Notes under the pieces: model-generated | Database searches by the model: none | Seen by the model: only the letters and a program-made list of their open reading frames with translations | Told to the model about the DNA's origin: nothing | Shown here: one piece after another, positions 7,175-16,612 of the stretch | How positions within the stretch are numbered: position 1 is the first letter of the stretch | Layout: every line of letters begins with the position of its first letter | Made by a program: the position numbers and the translations under genes | From: Brevundimonas naejangsanensis | GTDB lineage: Bacteria > Pseudomonadota > Alphaproteobacteria > Caulobacterales > Caulobacteraceae | Assembly: GCF_000635915.2 (NCBI RefSeq) | Contig: NZ_CP015614.1 | Span: 1,905,501 to 1,969,500 of the forward strand | DNA: 64,000 nt | Direction of reading: 5' to 3'

Positions 7175-10144
7175 ATGAGCCCCACCCTAAACGCGCGCCT
7201 CATGCGCTCCACCGGCCTTGGCGCCTCGCTGATGATGGCCGTTGCCGTTTCCGCGACCGCCGCCGCCGCACAGACTGAGCCACCGGCATCGCCGGAGAGC
7301 AGTACCCAGCTCGACGAGATCATCGTCACCGGATCGCGGATCGCTCGAAAGGACTATAATTCCACCAGTCCCATCGTGACCGTGGGTAAAGAAGATTTCC
7401 AAGCTACCGGTTCAGTCACCATAGACTCGCTGATCACTGACCTGCCCCAGTTCGTGCCGTCGGTGAACTCGACATCCAATAATCCGTCCAATGGCGGACA
7501 GGCCAATATCGACCTGCGCGGTTTGGGCACCCAACGCACGCTCGTATTGATGAATGGCCGCCGCGTCATTCCCTCCAATCCCAACGGCACGGTCGACATC
7601 AACATCCTGCCGACGCCGCTGATCCGATCCGTCGAAGTCATCTCGGGCGGCGCCTCGGCGACCTACGGGTCCGACGCCCTCGCGGGCGTCGCCAATTTCA
7701 TTATCGATGACCGTTTTGACGGCGTTCAGATCGACGCCCAGTACGGGGTCACGGACCGCGGCGATGGCGAAACTGAGTCCTATTCCGTCACGGTCGGCGG
7801 GGACATCGATGGCGATCGCGGCAACGCCGTCCTTTCGGCTAGCCGTTCGACTCGTCAGCTTATCTACAACGCCAACCGAGACTTCTCGGCCATTTCGGGT
7901 CCCTCCGGGACATCCCCTCTCGGCAGTACCGTGTTCGACGCCAACAATCTGCCGAACCAAACCGCCATCAACACCTATTTTGGTCGAGCCGGCATCGCCG
8001 CCACGGGCGGTTTCGGTTTCAATAACGACGGCTCACTCTTCGCCTACCAGGGGACGCGGAACTACAAGAGCCCGGGCGGGATCGATTTTGACGGCTACGC
8101 CAACCCCGGCTCCGACTACGCCTACAATACAGGAGCGCTCAACTATCTTCAGCTTCCGCTGGAAAGATGGAACCTGTTTTCGGCCCTGAACTACAGGATC
8201 TCGGACGCAGTGAAGGTCTACGGCAGCCTGCTCCTTACGGACTACCAGTCCGCCAATGAATTGGCGGCCTCCCCCGCGGCATCGAGCACCGGCTTCCGCG
8301 TGCCGGTCACCAATCCCTTCATTCCCGCCGACCTAGCGGCCTTGCTCGCCACGCGCGCCAATCGGGGTGCCTCCTTCCGGCTGGACAAGCGCTTCAATGA
8401 CCTAGGAGGCCGTCGCGCAGCCGAGGATTACACGGTTTACCAAGGCACCTTCGGAGTACGCGGCGACCTGGTCGGTCTGCAGGACTGGACCTATGATGTC
8501 TACGGCCAGTACGGACGCTCGGAACGGACGACGACCCAGTCGGGCAACGTCTCCCGTTCGGCCGTGCAGGCCCTGCTGGACGCAGCCGACGGCGGCGCCT
8601 CCCTGTGCACAGGCGGCTTCGATCCATTCGGCCAGTCCAACCTGTCGCCAGCCTGCATCGCCTACATCGGCCGCACCACGGTCAACAACACCGTCCAGGA
8701 ACAGACTGTTCTAGAAGCCTCCCTACAGGGCGGCCTCTTCAATCTCCCCGCCGGAGAGGTCCGTTTCGCCTCCGGCCTGCAATATCGAGGCGACAACTTC
8801 GACTTCCGACCTGACGCCTCGCTCGCCCGCATCAATCCTGTGGTCACGCGTCCCGACGGCGGTACGACTGGCGGTTCCGAAATAGCCGGCTTCAACCCGC
8901 AGCAGCCCCTCACGGGGACGACCTATTCGGTCGAGGCCTTCATTGAAGCCATCGTGCCGATCCTGCGCGACCTGCCGTTCGTCAAGTCGCTCGAGTTGAA
9001 CCTCGGCTACCGCTACGCGGACTATGATACAGTCGGCGGCGCGCCTTCGTACAAGGCGGAGGTGAACTGGATCGTATCTGACGCCTTGCGCCTGCGAGGC
9101 GGGATACAACACGCTGTGCGTGCGCCGTCTATCGGGGAGTTGTTCCAGCCTCTCAACACCAACTTCCCCTCCATAGGCGGCGTCAGCGCGACCGGCCTGG
9201 GCGGCGACCCCTGCGACACGCGCAGCAGCTATCGCACAGGACCCAATGCGGCCAAGGTCGCCGCGCTCTGCTCGGCTCAAGCTGCCGCGGCCGGGTCGCC
9301 CAACTTCATCTACACCAACAATCAGGTGCCAGGCTTTGCAGGGGGAAACCCAGACCTGACCGAAGAGGTCGCGGATTCATTCACGGCCGGCCTTGTGGTC
9401 ACCTCCCCCTTCCGGTCGGCATGGACATCCGGGCTGTCAGCCTCGCTCGACTATTACAGCATCGAGATTGAGGACGTGATCGGGGCCGTCTCCGCCTCCG
9501 CCATGCTTCAGGGGTGTTTCAACGCCCAAGGTCAAAACCCGACCTATGATCAGAGCAACGGCTATTGCCAACTGTTCCGGCGCGACCCCCTTTCGGGAAG
9601 CGTCATCGACGCCCGAGAACTGAACGAGAACCTCGCCACCCTGAAGACCTCGGGAGTCGACGCCCAGATCGACTGGCGCATCAATCTCGCCGAGGTCGGC
9701 TTGCCAGCCTGGGGCGACCTGAACCTGAATGTCATCGTGGGCTGGTTAGGAACTCGAGAGCGCCAGGATGTTCCGGGAGGCCCTGAGGTCGACCGCGTCG
9801 GCACGGTTGATGTCGTCACCGCCGGTCAGTTCAACAGCTTCCCTGAATGGAAGAGCCTGACCTCTCTCAACTGGTCGCACGGCGACTTTGGTCTCGGCCT
9901 GCGCTGGCGCTATGTGGACGAGATGACCGCCTTCACCTCCGGCGAAGTACTGAACGGCACCCACTATTTCGACCTGAACGCCCAATGGTCGATCACGGAC
10001 GCCCTGACTTTGCGAGCGACCGTCAACAATGTGGCTGATGAACAGCCCCAGACTTGGAATCCGGGCGCCCAGGCCAACACTGATCCATCAACCTATGACG
10101 TATTGGGTCGTCGCTTCTCCGTCGGTCTCTCGGCGAAATTCTGA
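7175..10144 (+). CDS. TonB-dependent outer-membrane receptor
   Basis: 989 residues from the ATG at 7175, which has a strong ribosome site. A signal peptide ends near AAAAQ at about residue 33, followed by a TonB-box-like DEIIVTGSRI. The plug domain includes LIRSVEVISGGASATYGSDA and GVANFIID, and a long 22-stranded barrel ends in LGRRFSVGLSAKF with terminal Phe. The layout matches large receptors of Caulobacterales and Sphingomonadales that import peptides, oligosaccharides or plant compounds. An AraC regulator precedes it and an S41 peptidase follows a terminator, which hints at peptide uptake, but the substrate is unproven. Confidence 0.93.
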   Translation: MSPTLNARLMRSTGLGASLMMAVAVSATAAAAQTEPPASPESSTQLDEIIVTGSRIARKDYNSTSPIVTVGKEDFQATGSVTIDSLITDLPQFVPSVNSTSNNPSNGGQANIDLRGLGTQRTLVLMNGRRVIPSNPNGTVDINILPTPLIRSVEVISGGASATYGSDALAGVANFIIDDRFDGVQIDAQYGVTDRGDGETESYSVTVGGDIDGDRGNAVLSASRSTRQLIYNANRDFSAISGPSGTSPLGSTVFDANNLPNQTAINTYFGRAGIAATGGFGFNNDGSLFAYQGTRNYKSPGGIDFDGYANPGSDYAYNTGALNYLQLPLERWNLFSALNYRISDAVKVYGSLLLTDYQSANELAASPAASSTGFRVPVTNPFIPADLAALLATRANRGASFRLDKRFNDLGGRRAAEDYTVYQGTFGVRGDLVGLQDWTYDVYGQYGRSERTTTQSGNVSRSAVQALLDAADGGASLCTGGFDPFGQSNLSPACIAYIGRTTVNNTVQEQTVLEASLQGGLFNLPAGEVRFASGLQYRGDNFDFRPDASLARINPVVTRPDGGTTGGSEIAGFNPQQPLTGTTYSVEAFIEAIVPILRDLPFVKSLELNLGYRYADYDTVGGAPSYKAEVNWIVSDALRLRGGIQHAVRAPSIGELFQPLNTNFPSIGGVSATGLGGDPCDTRSSYRTGPNAAKVAALCSAQAAAAGSPNFIYTNNQVPGFAGGNPDLTEEVADSFTAGLVVTSPFRSAWTSGLSASLDYYSIEIEDVIGAVSASAMLQGCFNAQGQNPTYDQSNGYCQLFRRDPLSGSVIDARELNENLATLKTSGVDAQIDWRINLAEVGLPAWGDLNLNVIVGWLGTRERQDVPGGPEVDRVGTVDVVTAGQFNSFPEWKSLTSLNWSHGDFGLGLRWRYVDEMTAFTSGEVLNGTHYFDLNAQWSITDALTLRATVNNVADEQPQTWNPGAQANTDPSTYDVLGRRFSVGLSAKF

Positions 10145-10169
10145 CCTCTCCAGTGAAGCCATGCGTGTG

Positions 10170-10200
10170 AAGGGCGGCGGACCTCGGTCCCGCCGCCCTT
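10170..10200 (+). terminator. Rho-independent-type terminator after the receptor
   Basis: An 11-bp perfect stem, AAGGGCGGCGG (10170-10180) paired with CCGCCGCCCTT (10190-10200), has a 9-base loop and a short TTT. It lies 26 bp after the receptor stop codon. Confidence 0.75.
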
Positions 10201-10212
10201 TCGCTACGCCAT

Positions 10213-10241
10213 GGAGGGAGGGAGGGAGGGAGGGAGGGAGG
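10213..10241 (+). repeat. GGGA tandem microsatellite
   Basis: About seven tandem GGGA units in 29 bp. Four or more GGG runs spaced by one A fit a G-quadruplex motif on the plus strand. It lies just after the receptor terminator in non-coding DNA and could vary in length by slippage. Confidence 0.8.
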
Positions 10242-10624
10242 CGGACGACGGCGGCGTGGTTTGCGCGCTGGTTCGGCCTGTTGCCGCTCCTACGGCATTC
10301 CGGGATCAGTAAATCCGGCCCCCCGCACTGGTGGCGCCTTTTAGGCTCCCGTTCGCGACCGTAGGATGACCTCGCTCAGCCGGTACATGAAAGCGCTCAG
10401 GTCTGAAGGGGCCTAGTCTTTCGGCTTTCGGGCCGACGTCGATGATCAAAGCCCCTTATCCAGAGGTTTGCATGTCACCCGACCGAACGACGCCCTATGA
10501 CGCCAGCGCCGCATCAGCCGAGGACGCCGAGACGACTTCCAAATGCCGACGCAGCTTCGTCCCCGCAGGCTGGAATCCGCGGAGCCAAGGGACCCAGCGC
10601 GGCATATCCATCGGGGATCCGATC
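10242..10624 (+). other. Intergenic region before the S41 peptidase
   Basis: 383 bp. An open frame begins at 10442 and joins the peptidase, but residues before the ATG at 10625 are not signal-like or family-like. I treat the stretch as untranslated leader. No clear hairpin or operator was seen. Confidence 0.45.
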
Positions 10625-11992
10625 ATGAAGAGGAGCATCACGCGCCGCACCCTCATGGTTCTTGCAGCCTTTTCGGCCGCCACAGCCTCCCCTCTCGCCG
10701 CACAGACGGCGGCGTCAGACGGTAGGGATACGCTCGACAAGGAAGCCTGGCTCCAGGACATCAGCCAGTTTCGCCGTGAGGTCATCGAACGAGACGCCGC
10801 CTTCTCGGAAGAGGCGCGCAGCAAAGCCCTCCGAAGACTGGACGCGCTTGAATCTCGCCTTCCCAGCCTCTCAGACGCCGAGATCGCCGCTGAAATGGCG
10901 CGGTCCGCCGCACTTGCGGAAAACGCCCATACGCGGCTGGACCCGCTTCGCAACAGGGGCGTATGGCGCCGCTACCCCATACGGCTGTGGAAGTTTTCTG
11001 ATGGCTGGCGTGTGATCGCAGCGCGCCCGGATCACGCGGCGCTTCTCGGCGCAAAGGTGATAGCCGTCGGCGACGTTCCTGTGAATGAAGCTGAGGCGGC
11101 CCTAACCCCCCTGTTCGCCGGCAACAAGGGCTGGTCGGCCTATATGGCCTCCTACAGCCTCACCGCCGCAGAAGCGCTGTTCGCCACAGGGCTTGCAGGT
11201 TCCGACCGCATGGTAATCGAGGTGATCACATCGACCGGTCCGCGGACCGTATCGCTGACAGCTGAACCGTCCGAGCGCCGGGGTCGTCCCGAAGAAAACT
11301 GGTGGTACCTCGCCGCCGGTGACGCGCGCCTCTCCGGGTGGGTTCACGCCGCCCATATCGCTCCCCTGGTCTTGCAAAACCACCAGTTGGGCTATGCTCA
11401 TGCCGACTGCGCCGGTTCGGTAAGCTACATCAGACTGAACCGCACCGCCGACCAGCCGGGCCGGCCATCGCTCCAAGCCTGGGGGGAGGCCCTGCTGGAC
11501 CGTCTGAAACAGGCTCCCCCGGATCGACTGATCGTCGATCTCCGTTTCAATACTGGGGGAGACCTTTCGAAGGCGCTTCCCTTCATCGCCGGCCTCATCG
11601 ATTCTGATCCGGGTCGGCGCGGCGCACTGACAGTGCTGATCAACGGGCAAACCTTCTCAGCTGGCATCACTCAGGCCGCCTGGCTGAGACAGTACTCTAC
11701 TGCGACATTCGTCGGCGAGCCCGTTGGCGACGACATGACCTTCTGGGCGGAAGGCGACAACGTCGTGCTGGCGCGTTCGGGGCTTACGGCCCGGTATTCC
11801 ACAGGCGGACATCACTATCTTGCTACGCCGCAGCCGCCGCCAAGTATGCATGAACGACTGTTCTTCACGCTTCAGGCGCCTGACCTTGGCCCAGACAAAA
11901 TCATAGCCTGGTCCTGGGATGATTTCGCCGCGGGCCGTGATGCGACGCTCGAGGCCGTCGCCCCCGGGCTAAGCTGCGGGCCGCTCGCCTAG
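10625..11992 (+). CDS. Secreted S41-family peptidase
   Basis: 455 residues from the ATG at 10625, where MKRSITRRTLMVLAAFSAAT forms a Sec- or Tat-like signal peptide ending near PLAAQ. The C-terminal half has the S41 (tail-specific protease-like) fold: DRLIVDLRFNTGGDL for the conserved strand and loop, then NGQTFSAGITQAAWL, whose Ser in TFSAG aligns with the nucleophile. No PDZ domain is obvious. It probably acts in the periplasm. Its position after the TonB receptor suggests, without proof, degradation of an imported peptide. Confidence 0.82.
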   Translation: MKRSITRRTLMVLAAFSAATASPLAAQTAASDGRDTLDKEAWLQDISQFRREVIERDAAFSEEARSKALRRLDALESRLPSLSDAEIAAEMARSAALAENAHTRLDPLRNRGVWRRYPIRLWKFSDGWRVIAARPDHAALLGAKVIAVGDVPVNEAEAALTPLFAGNKGWSAYMASYSLTAAEALFATGLAGSDRMVIEVITSTGPRTVSLTAEPSERRGRPEENWWYLAAGDARLSGWVHAAHIAPLVLQNHQLGYAHADCAGSVSYIRLNRTADQPGRPSLQAWGEALLDRLKQAPPDRLIVDLRFNTGGDLSKALPFIAGLIDSDPGRRGALTVLINGQTFSAGITQAAWLRQYSTATFVGEPVGDDMTFWAEGDNVVLARSGLTARYSTGGHHYLATPQPPPSMHERLFFTLQAPDLGPDKIIAWSWDDFAAGRDATLEAVAPGLSCGPLA

Positions 11993-12146
11993 CCCCAATT
12001 ACCAAGGGTCCTCCTGATCTGGCGGGCCTGATTTACCGCCGGACACAGGAGCGCCGCTAGCCGATCGATCACATCCCCAAGGCCCGACCTCGCACATCTC
12101 GAGACGCCCCGAGCAGAAACAAATACTCCCGAAAGGCCATCGAAGC

Positions 12147-12731
12147 ATGAAACTCTACCTGACGCCTGGTGCCTGCAGCCTCGCGGAACACATAGCCCTG
12201 ACAGAGGCCGGCATCCATTTTGAGATCATCAAGGTCGATCTTCAAACGCGCCGCACGGAGCACGGCGATGATTTCACTGTCGTCAACCCAAAGGGCTACG
12301 TGCCGACGCTTATGTTCGACAACGGTGAAGTTCTGACAGAAAATGTGGCTATCCTGGACTGGATTGCCAGCGTCACCCCGCACCTTGCGCCCAAAGGCTC
12401 TATGGGAAGATCTCGCAACATTGAGCAGTTGGCCTTCCTCGCGACCGAAGTCCACCGCCCGTTCATGCGCTGGATGTTCTCGCCGGCCGATGCCGAGAAA
12501 CAGGCGGCGCGAAAGGCAATTGTCGAACGGCTGGCGCTGATGGCCGAGCATTTGGACAGCGATTACCTGTTTGGCGACGCCTTCGCCACAGCAGACGCAC
12601 TCCTCTACGTCATGGTGCGCTGGGCGCGCGATTCCGGTTTCGAGATTTCTGGCCGGCTGATCGCCTACGCCGAGCGCCTGGAAGCGCGCCCGTCTATCCG
12701 TGAGACGCTCCGAGCCGAGGGTCTGGCATAG
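12147..12731 (+). CDS. Glutathione S-transferase
   Basis: 194 residues. The thioredoxin-like N-terminal domain starts MKLYLTPGACSLAEHIALTE, as in bacterial beta-class enzymes, where the Cys of GACS and nearby Ser contact glutathione. NPKGYVPTL carries the cis-Pro and LTENVAILDWIA the glutathione-binding Glu. An all-helical C-terminal domain follows. It probably conjugates glutathione to electrophiles in the cytoplasm. It is one of two GSTs in this island. Confidence 0.9.
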   Translation: MKLYLTPGACSLAEHIALTEAGIHFEIIKVDLQTRRTEHGDDFTVVNPKGYVPTLMFDNGEVLTENVAILDWIASVTPHLAPKGSMGRSRNIEQLAFLATEVHRPFMRWMFSPADAEKQAARKAIVERLALMAEHLDSDYLFGDAFATADALLYVMVRWARDSGFEISGRLIAYAERLEARPSIRETLRAEGLA

Positions 12732-12884
12732 CTTGCGCGTGCCTCAGCCCTTGCAGGGCCCCAGTATCAGCGGCCCCAACCTGTTCTAGACGCTCCCGCT
12801 CGCCCCGCCTCCTGATGAAAGACAGGCTCCCCCGCCCCCTCTAACCAGGAGGCAGTCTATCCGTCACACTCCTTGAGGACCATC

Positions 12885-13415
12885 ATGAAGAAGTCGCTGG
12901 GCGCGCGCCCTCCGAACGGACTGAACCGTCGAACCGCCATTGCGGGATCTGCTGGTCTTGCCGCCCTGTCCGGCGCGTCGCTCACCTATGCGGGCCCACT
13001 GGACCCGAAGGCCGACCTTAGCTTCGTCAATCCTGCGGGCCTGCGCACACCCCGCGGCTATTCCCAAATGGCCGTCATTCGCTCAGGAAGGTTGGTGTTC
13101 TTCGCTGGCCAGACCCCCGTGGGAACCTCGGGCGAAGTGGTCGGGCCAGGTGATTTCAGAGCCCAGCTTGAACAGGTGTTTAGCAATCTGGACATCGGCA
13201 TCCGCAGCGTCGGCGGAACATTCTCGAACATCATCAAGCTGAACTACTACTGCGCTGAAAGCGTGGACCCCGCGCTCCTGCGCCACGTGAACGAGGTCAG
13301 AGATCGTTTCACAAACACTACCAGTCCGCCAATCAGCACCTTCGTCTTCGTCAGTCGGCTCGCGCGCCCGGAGTGGTTGATCGAGATCGAGGCGGTCGGC
13401 GTCTTGCCAGAATGA
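12885..13415 (+). CDS. Exported RidA/YjgF-family protein
   Basis: 176 residues from the ATG at 12885, which has GAGGA five bases upstream. An N-terminal NRRTAIAGSAGLAALSGASL segment resembles a Tat signal, unusual for RidA proteins, which are normally cytoplasmic. The RidA core is recognizable: YSQMAVIRSGRLVFFAGQTP, then LDIGIRSVGGTFSNIIKLNYY and a C-terminal EIEAVGVLP. The Arg that binds imine substrates is not in its usual place, so enamine deaminase activity is uncertain. It overlaps the following gene by four bases. Confidence 0.82.
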   Translation: MKKSLGARPPNGLNRRTAIAGSAGLAALSGASLTYAGPLDPKADLSFVNPAGLRTPRGYSQMAVIRSGRLVFFAGQTPVGTSGEVVGPGDFRAQLEQVFSNLDIGIRSVGGTFSNIIKLNYYCAESVDPALLRHVNEVRDRFTNTTSPPISTFVFVSRLARPEWLIEIEAVGVLPE

Positions 13416-13723
13416 TCATCGTCCATGCAGAGCTGACCTATGCGCCGACCGACGTTCCAGAAGTCGCCCGCGCCATGCTCCACCTCGCTCATGCGACCCG
13501 GCGGGAATCCGGCTGCCTGCAATATTTCGTCGCCTACGATCTTGAGACGCCGGGATGCCTACGCCTTCAGGAGGTCTGGAGTGACGAGGAGGCTCTGGCG
13601 GCCCATTTCAAGACGCCCCATATGGCGGATTTCGTCAGGCAGACTTCGGGGCTTGTCCGACGCTCGCTTCGAGCGAAGCGCTACGTGGCCTCAAGCGCGC
13701 TTGATCTGTTTCCGTTGCGCTGA
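13412..13723 (+). CDS. ABM-domain putative quinol monooxygenase
   Basis: 103 residues from an ATG that overlaps the RidA stop as ATGA, so the two are translationally coupled. The sequence MIIVHAELTYAPTDVPEVAR ... ESGCLQYFVAYDLETPGCLR ... EVWSDEEALAAHFKTPHMAD is typical of the dimeric ferredoxin-like ABM fold (YgiN and relatives). These proteins oxidize quinols or act on polyketide-like aromatics. The substrate cannot be told. Confidence 0.85.
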   Translation: MIIVHAELTYAPTDVPEVARAMLHLAHATRRESGCLQYFVAYDLETPGCLRLQEVWSDEEALAAHFKTPHMADFVRQTSGLVRRSLRAKRYVASSALDLFPLR

Positions 13724-13821
13724 AAAAGGGCCCAGACGGCAACCGACCCCTCGAATCCGTCGCTGGATGAAAGGCTAGGGCGATCGAATGTGCATCCTGT
13801 CCCACCCCGATGAGGATAGAC

Positions 13822-14427
13822 ATGACACACACCTGCGCCACCACCCCCGCTCCGCTATTGCGTGACGACGACTCGGCCATCCCGGACAATGGTCCATCAC
13901 ACTTCCCTCTTGGTGACATGGTGATCACAGCTTTTTCCCAGGGGCTGGCCAATTTGTCCGGCCAACTAGACAGGGCTGACGCCTATGCCCGATGTGAAGA
14001 CCGTTCTTTGCAGGAACTGCTTGATAGCCGTCTGGCGCCTGACATGGAGCCGCTGTCGAAGCAGATCGCATTGGCTTGCCATCAGGCCCAGGACTGTCTG
14101 GCGCGCATGCTCAGTGCACCGGCGCCATGCGTGCCTCTTGTCGACACCCCTGACATGGTCCGGGATGCGATTGATACCGCTCTGGCCGATCTGTGGGATT
14201 GTGATCGACGCGTCTTCGACGCCGTTTCAAGGCGGCAGTTGGAAGTCAAGTTTCCGTATGGTCCGATCATCCTCTTGACCGGGTTGCAGTATGTGCGGGA
14301 CTGGGCGGTCCCCCAGTTCTACCATCATCTCGTCACAGCCTACGCCATCCTGCGCCATCAGGGCGTTCCTCTGGGCAATGCAGACCGTATCGCGCACATG
14401 AACCGCTACCGTCGCACACCTCTCTAG
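13822..14427 (+). CDS. DUF1993-family protein
   Basis: 201 residues from the ATG at 13822, preceded by GAGGAT; an ATG four codons earlier is possible. YARCEDRSLQELLDSRLAPD followed by MEPLSKQIALACHQAQ, and the C-terminal FYHHLVTAYAILRHQGVPLG, match the DUF1993 helical bundle, related to DinB-like metal-binding proteins. Function is unknown. It lies downstream of the RidA/ABM pair with a 98-bp gap. Confidence 0.8.
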   Translation: MTHTCATTPAPLLRDDDSAIPDNGPSHFPLGDMVITAFSQGLANLSGQLDRADAYARCEDRSLQELLDSRLAPDMEPLSKQIALACHQAQDCLARMLSAPAPCVPLVDTPDMVRDAIDTALADLWDCDRRVFDAVSRRQLEVKFPYGPIILLTGLQYVRDWAVPQFYHHLVTAYAILRHQGVPLGNADRIAHMNRYRRTPL

Positions 14428-14509
14428 CCCTCGCCTCCAGAAGGACCAGGTCGGCGCCGCGTCAAGTTAGTCAGGGTCACTGCATCAGCGGACATGCGGC
14501 GTGATGTGG

Positions 14510-14854
14510 TCAAATCTTCGGATCCTTCAGCATCAACCAATTTTGGACGTGTTTGAACGAACCGGAAGCTGCATTGACCCCTTGCGCTTTGCGGATGGCA
14601 AACGTGGCCCGCCCACCGGCAGGCTCCACGACTCCTTGGGCGACGCCTCGCCGCGCGAACGCCTGCTCCGAACCGAAGTAGAGTGTTCTGTCGCTGGTCA
14701 GCCGGGGAAGAAGTTCAACGCAGGCCCAGTTGAACCGGCTTCTGCAGCGTGGACCAATGATGGGAGCACGGCCTGTCGTGCCTTGCGGGGCCAGCGGTGC
14801 CGCAGGAACGTCTTCTTCGCCCGCCGTAGTCAACACTTCTCCGCGCGTTGACAT
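14510..14854 (-). pseudogene. Decayed PD40/TolB-like repeat fragment
   Basis: The minus strand near 14668-14718 reads ELLPRLTSDRTLYFGSE, close to ELLPRVTADGTLYFGSD of the intact PD40 lipoprotein at 22268-23251. Sequence on either side loses similarity and there is no signal peptide. I read it as the remnant of a paralogue. The rest of 14428-14872 shows nothing convincing. Confidence 0.5.
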
Positions 14855-14872
14855 AGCCCCGCCTCTTGATTG

Positions 14873-15394
14873 TCACTCTCCGACCGACTCGACGCGGCGC
14901 CGCGAGCCGACAGCCCAGCCCGCGATCATCCAGGCCACGATGGGCCCGACGAGAAGGCTATGAACAAGGATTTCCAGACCCAGACGCCCTAGTGGAAGGG
15001 GCGGGATCGCTGGGGTTTGAGAAAGCGGGACAATGATCAGATTCATCACGATGAAGAGCGCAGTCCCGGCGCCGAACCCAAGAAGGAGCGGGTGAAGGCG
15101 GCGCAGGTCAGTTCGGCGGACAGCCAGGGCAAGGACCGCTGCAAAAATCGCCATCAGCGCATAATGGCTGGCAAGGCCGACTAAGCCGGTCAGCCCTCCG
15201 CCTTGGAAAGCGGTCGCCCCGAGCAGGCCGCTTGCGATATACTGGAGCACCCTGAGAGGCGGGACGCCGTAGGCCGCATTGACGCCCAGCGCATAGATGA
15301 GATCGAGCGTGCCCCCGATAAGGGCCGCCGCGACAACCCTGAGCGTCATTGAGTTGCACTCGTTCCTGACCATCGTCATACCCGGCTCCTTCAT
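14873..15394 (-). CDS. Small four-helix membrane protein
   Basis: 173 residues from the ATG at 15392-15394, chosen because GGGAGGTGATC immediately precedes it. Four hydrophobic segments are visible (LRVVAAALIGGTLDLIYALG, HYALMAIFAAVLALAV, LLLGFGAGTALFIVMNLIIV, LVHSLLVGPIVAWMIAGWAV) with a basic C-terminal tail. It resembles uncharacterized inner-membrane proteins and no function can be assigned. It is transcribed divergently from the hydrolase-PadR operon. Confidence 0.75.
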   Translation of the reverse strand: MKEPGMTMVRNECNSMTLRVVAAALIGGTLDLIYALGVNAAYGVPPLRVLQYIASGLLGATAFQGGGLTGLVGLASHYALMAIFAAVLALAVRRTDLRRLHPLLLGFGAGTALFIVMNLIIVPLSQTPAIPPLPLGRLGLEILVHSLLVGPIVAWMIAGWAVGSRRRVESVGE

Positions 15395-15584
15395 GATCAC
15401 CTCCCATTCGGAAGCCACAAGGCTAGCGACGTGACGGAGCAGGCGATTTCATCCAGCGGCGCCAGGTTCCTTTCCGCCCCGTGATCCCGCGGCACCTAGC
15501 CAAGGCCGCCAGGCCGGCCAGCGCGCATGCCATCCGTCCTTCATTCGTCGCCAGCGCTCACAAAACACTGGCGCCCCAGCTTGA

Positions 15585-15612
15585 TGTGCAATACACACTG
15601 TGCAACACACAG
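15585..15612. promoter_or_regulatory. Two tandem TGTG-N5-CACA palindromes (putative operator)
   Basis: Palindrome 1 is TGTGCAATACACA (15585-15597) and palindrome 2 is CTGTGCAACACACAG (15598-15612). Their centres are 14 bp apart and they sit 14 bp before the hydrolase start at 15626. PadR-type repressors bind short dyads near their operon promoters, and a padR gene is in this operon, so an autoregulatory site is a reasonable inference. Confidence 0.5.
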
Positions 15613-15625
15613 TCAGGATTTCGCC

Positions 15626-16612
15626 ATGCTGTCTTCCTTAGCTTTCGCCCTGGTTTTCGGGACCCTGCCCGCCGACTCGACCGTATCCGCTGAAGTCTGT
15701 TCGGTTGAACGACCGGCATATGCCTCCGCGAAGGACGCCGAGCTCGCCTACCGGGACCTTGGCCCTGTCAACGGCCGGCCGGTTCTACTCATCGCTGGCA
15801 CTGACCAACAGATGACGCAGTGGCCCGCTTCCTTTCTGGCGGCCATGCAGGCCCAAGGCCTTCGTCCGATCATCTATGACAGCCGTGATGTCGGCTGTTC
15901 CACCCATCACACCGCCAGAGGGCCAGTAAACTGGGGAGAGGTTTTCGCCGCGCTAGCGACCGGAAGGCCGCCGAACCTCGCCTACGATCTAGAGACCCTC
16001 GCAGCCGACCCCGTCGCCATACTCGACCAGCTGGGAATTACCAGGGCCGACCTCGTCGGGGTATCAGGCGGCGCGACCGTTGCCGGAGAACTGGCCGCCG
16101 CCCAACCGGAGCGGGTGGGACAACTGGTTCTTGTGATGGCGAACTCGGGCAATCCGGCACTCCCCATGCCCGCCGATCCCGCCCGGCTGGCGGCACTTCC
16201 CCCGCTCCCCGCCATGGACGCCCCAGTCGAAACCATCGCCGCCTATCGCGCAGCGGCGTGGCGGATTATGGACGGGCCGGATACGCTCGAGCCATCGGCG
16301 TCCTACCCTCAGATGGCGCAAGAGGCGACAGCCCGATCGTGGGACGTTGACAGCATTGGACGCGCCGGTGCCGCCTTGCTCGCGGCCGGTGATCGCCGCT
16401 CGCGCTTCGCGGTAATAAGATCGCCCGCGGTGGTCATCCACGGCGCAGCGGACCCCCTGGTTTCTCCCGCCGCTGGCCAGGAGGTCGCCACAGCCATACC
16501 CCAGGCGACCTTCGTGCTAGTGCCACGGATGGGACACAGCCTGACGCTCCCGGCGATCGAAGCCATCCTTCAAGGATTGTCGGTGACGACATCGCAAGGT
16601 CGACCGAATTGA
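15626..16612 (+). CDS. Exported alpha/beta hydrolase
   Basis: 328 residues from the ATG at 15626, where MLSSLAFALVFGTLPAD opens a likely signal peptide. Alpha/beta hydrolase features are DLVGVSGGATVAGELAAAQP (nucleophile Ser in GVSGG), HGAADPLVSPAAG (acid) and RMGHSLTLP (His). ELAYRDLGPVNGRPVLLIAG is the usual first strand. It is the first gene of a three-gene unit whose stop overlaps the PadR start. Substrate unknown; ester or epoxide hydrolysis is possible. Confidence 0.85.
   Translation: MLSSLAFALVFGTLPADSTVSAEVCSVERPAYASAKDAELAYRDLGPVNGRPVLLIAGTDQQMTQWPASFLAAMQAQGLRPIIYDSRDVGCSTHHTARGPVNWGEVFAALATGRPPNLAYDLETLAADPVAILDQLGITRADLVGVSGGATVAGELAAAQPERVGQLVLVMANSGNPALPMPADPARLAALPPLPAMDAPVETIAAYRAAAWRIMDGPDTLEPSASYPQMAQEATARSWDVDSIGRAGAALLAAGDRRSRFAVIRSPAVVIHGAADPLVSPAAGQEVATAIPQATFVLVPRMGHSLTLPAIEAILQGLSVTTSQGRPN

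Noticed and set aside
14501..14851. 116-codon plus-strand frame
   Set aside because: No ribosome site or family pattern. The minus strand carries the recognizable PD40 fragment instead.
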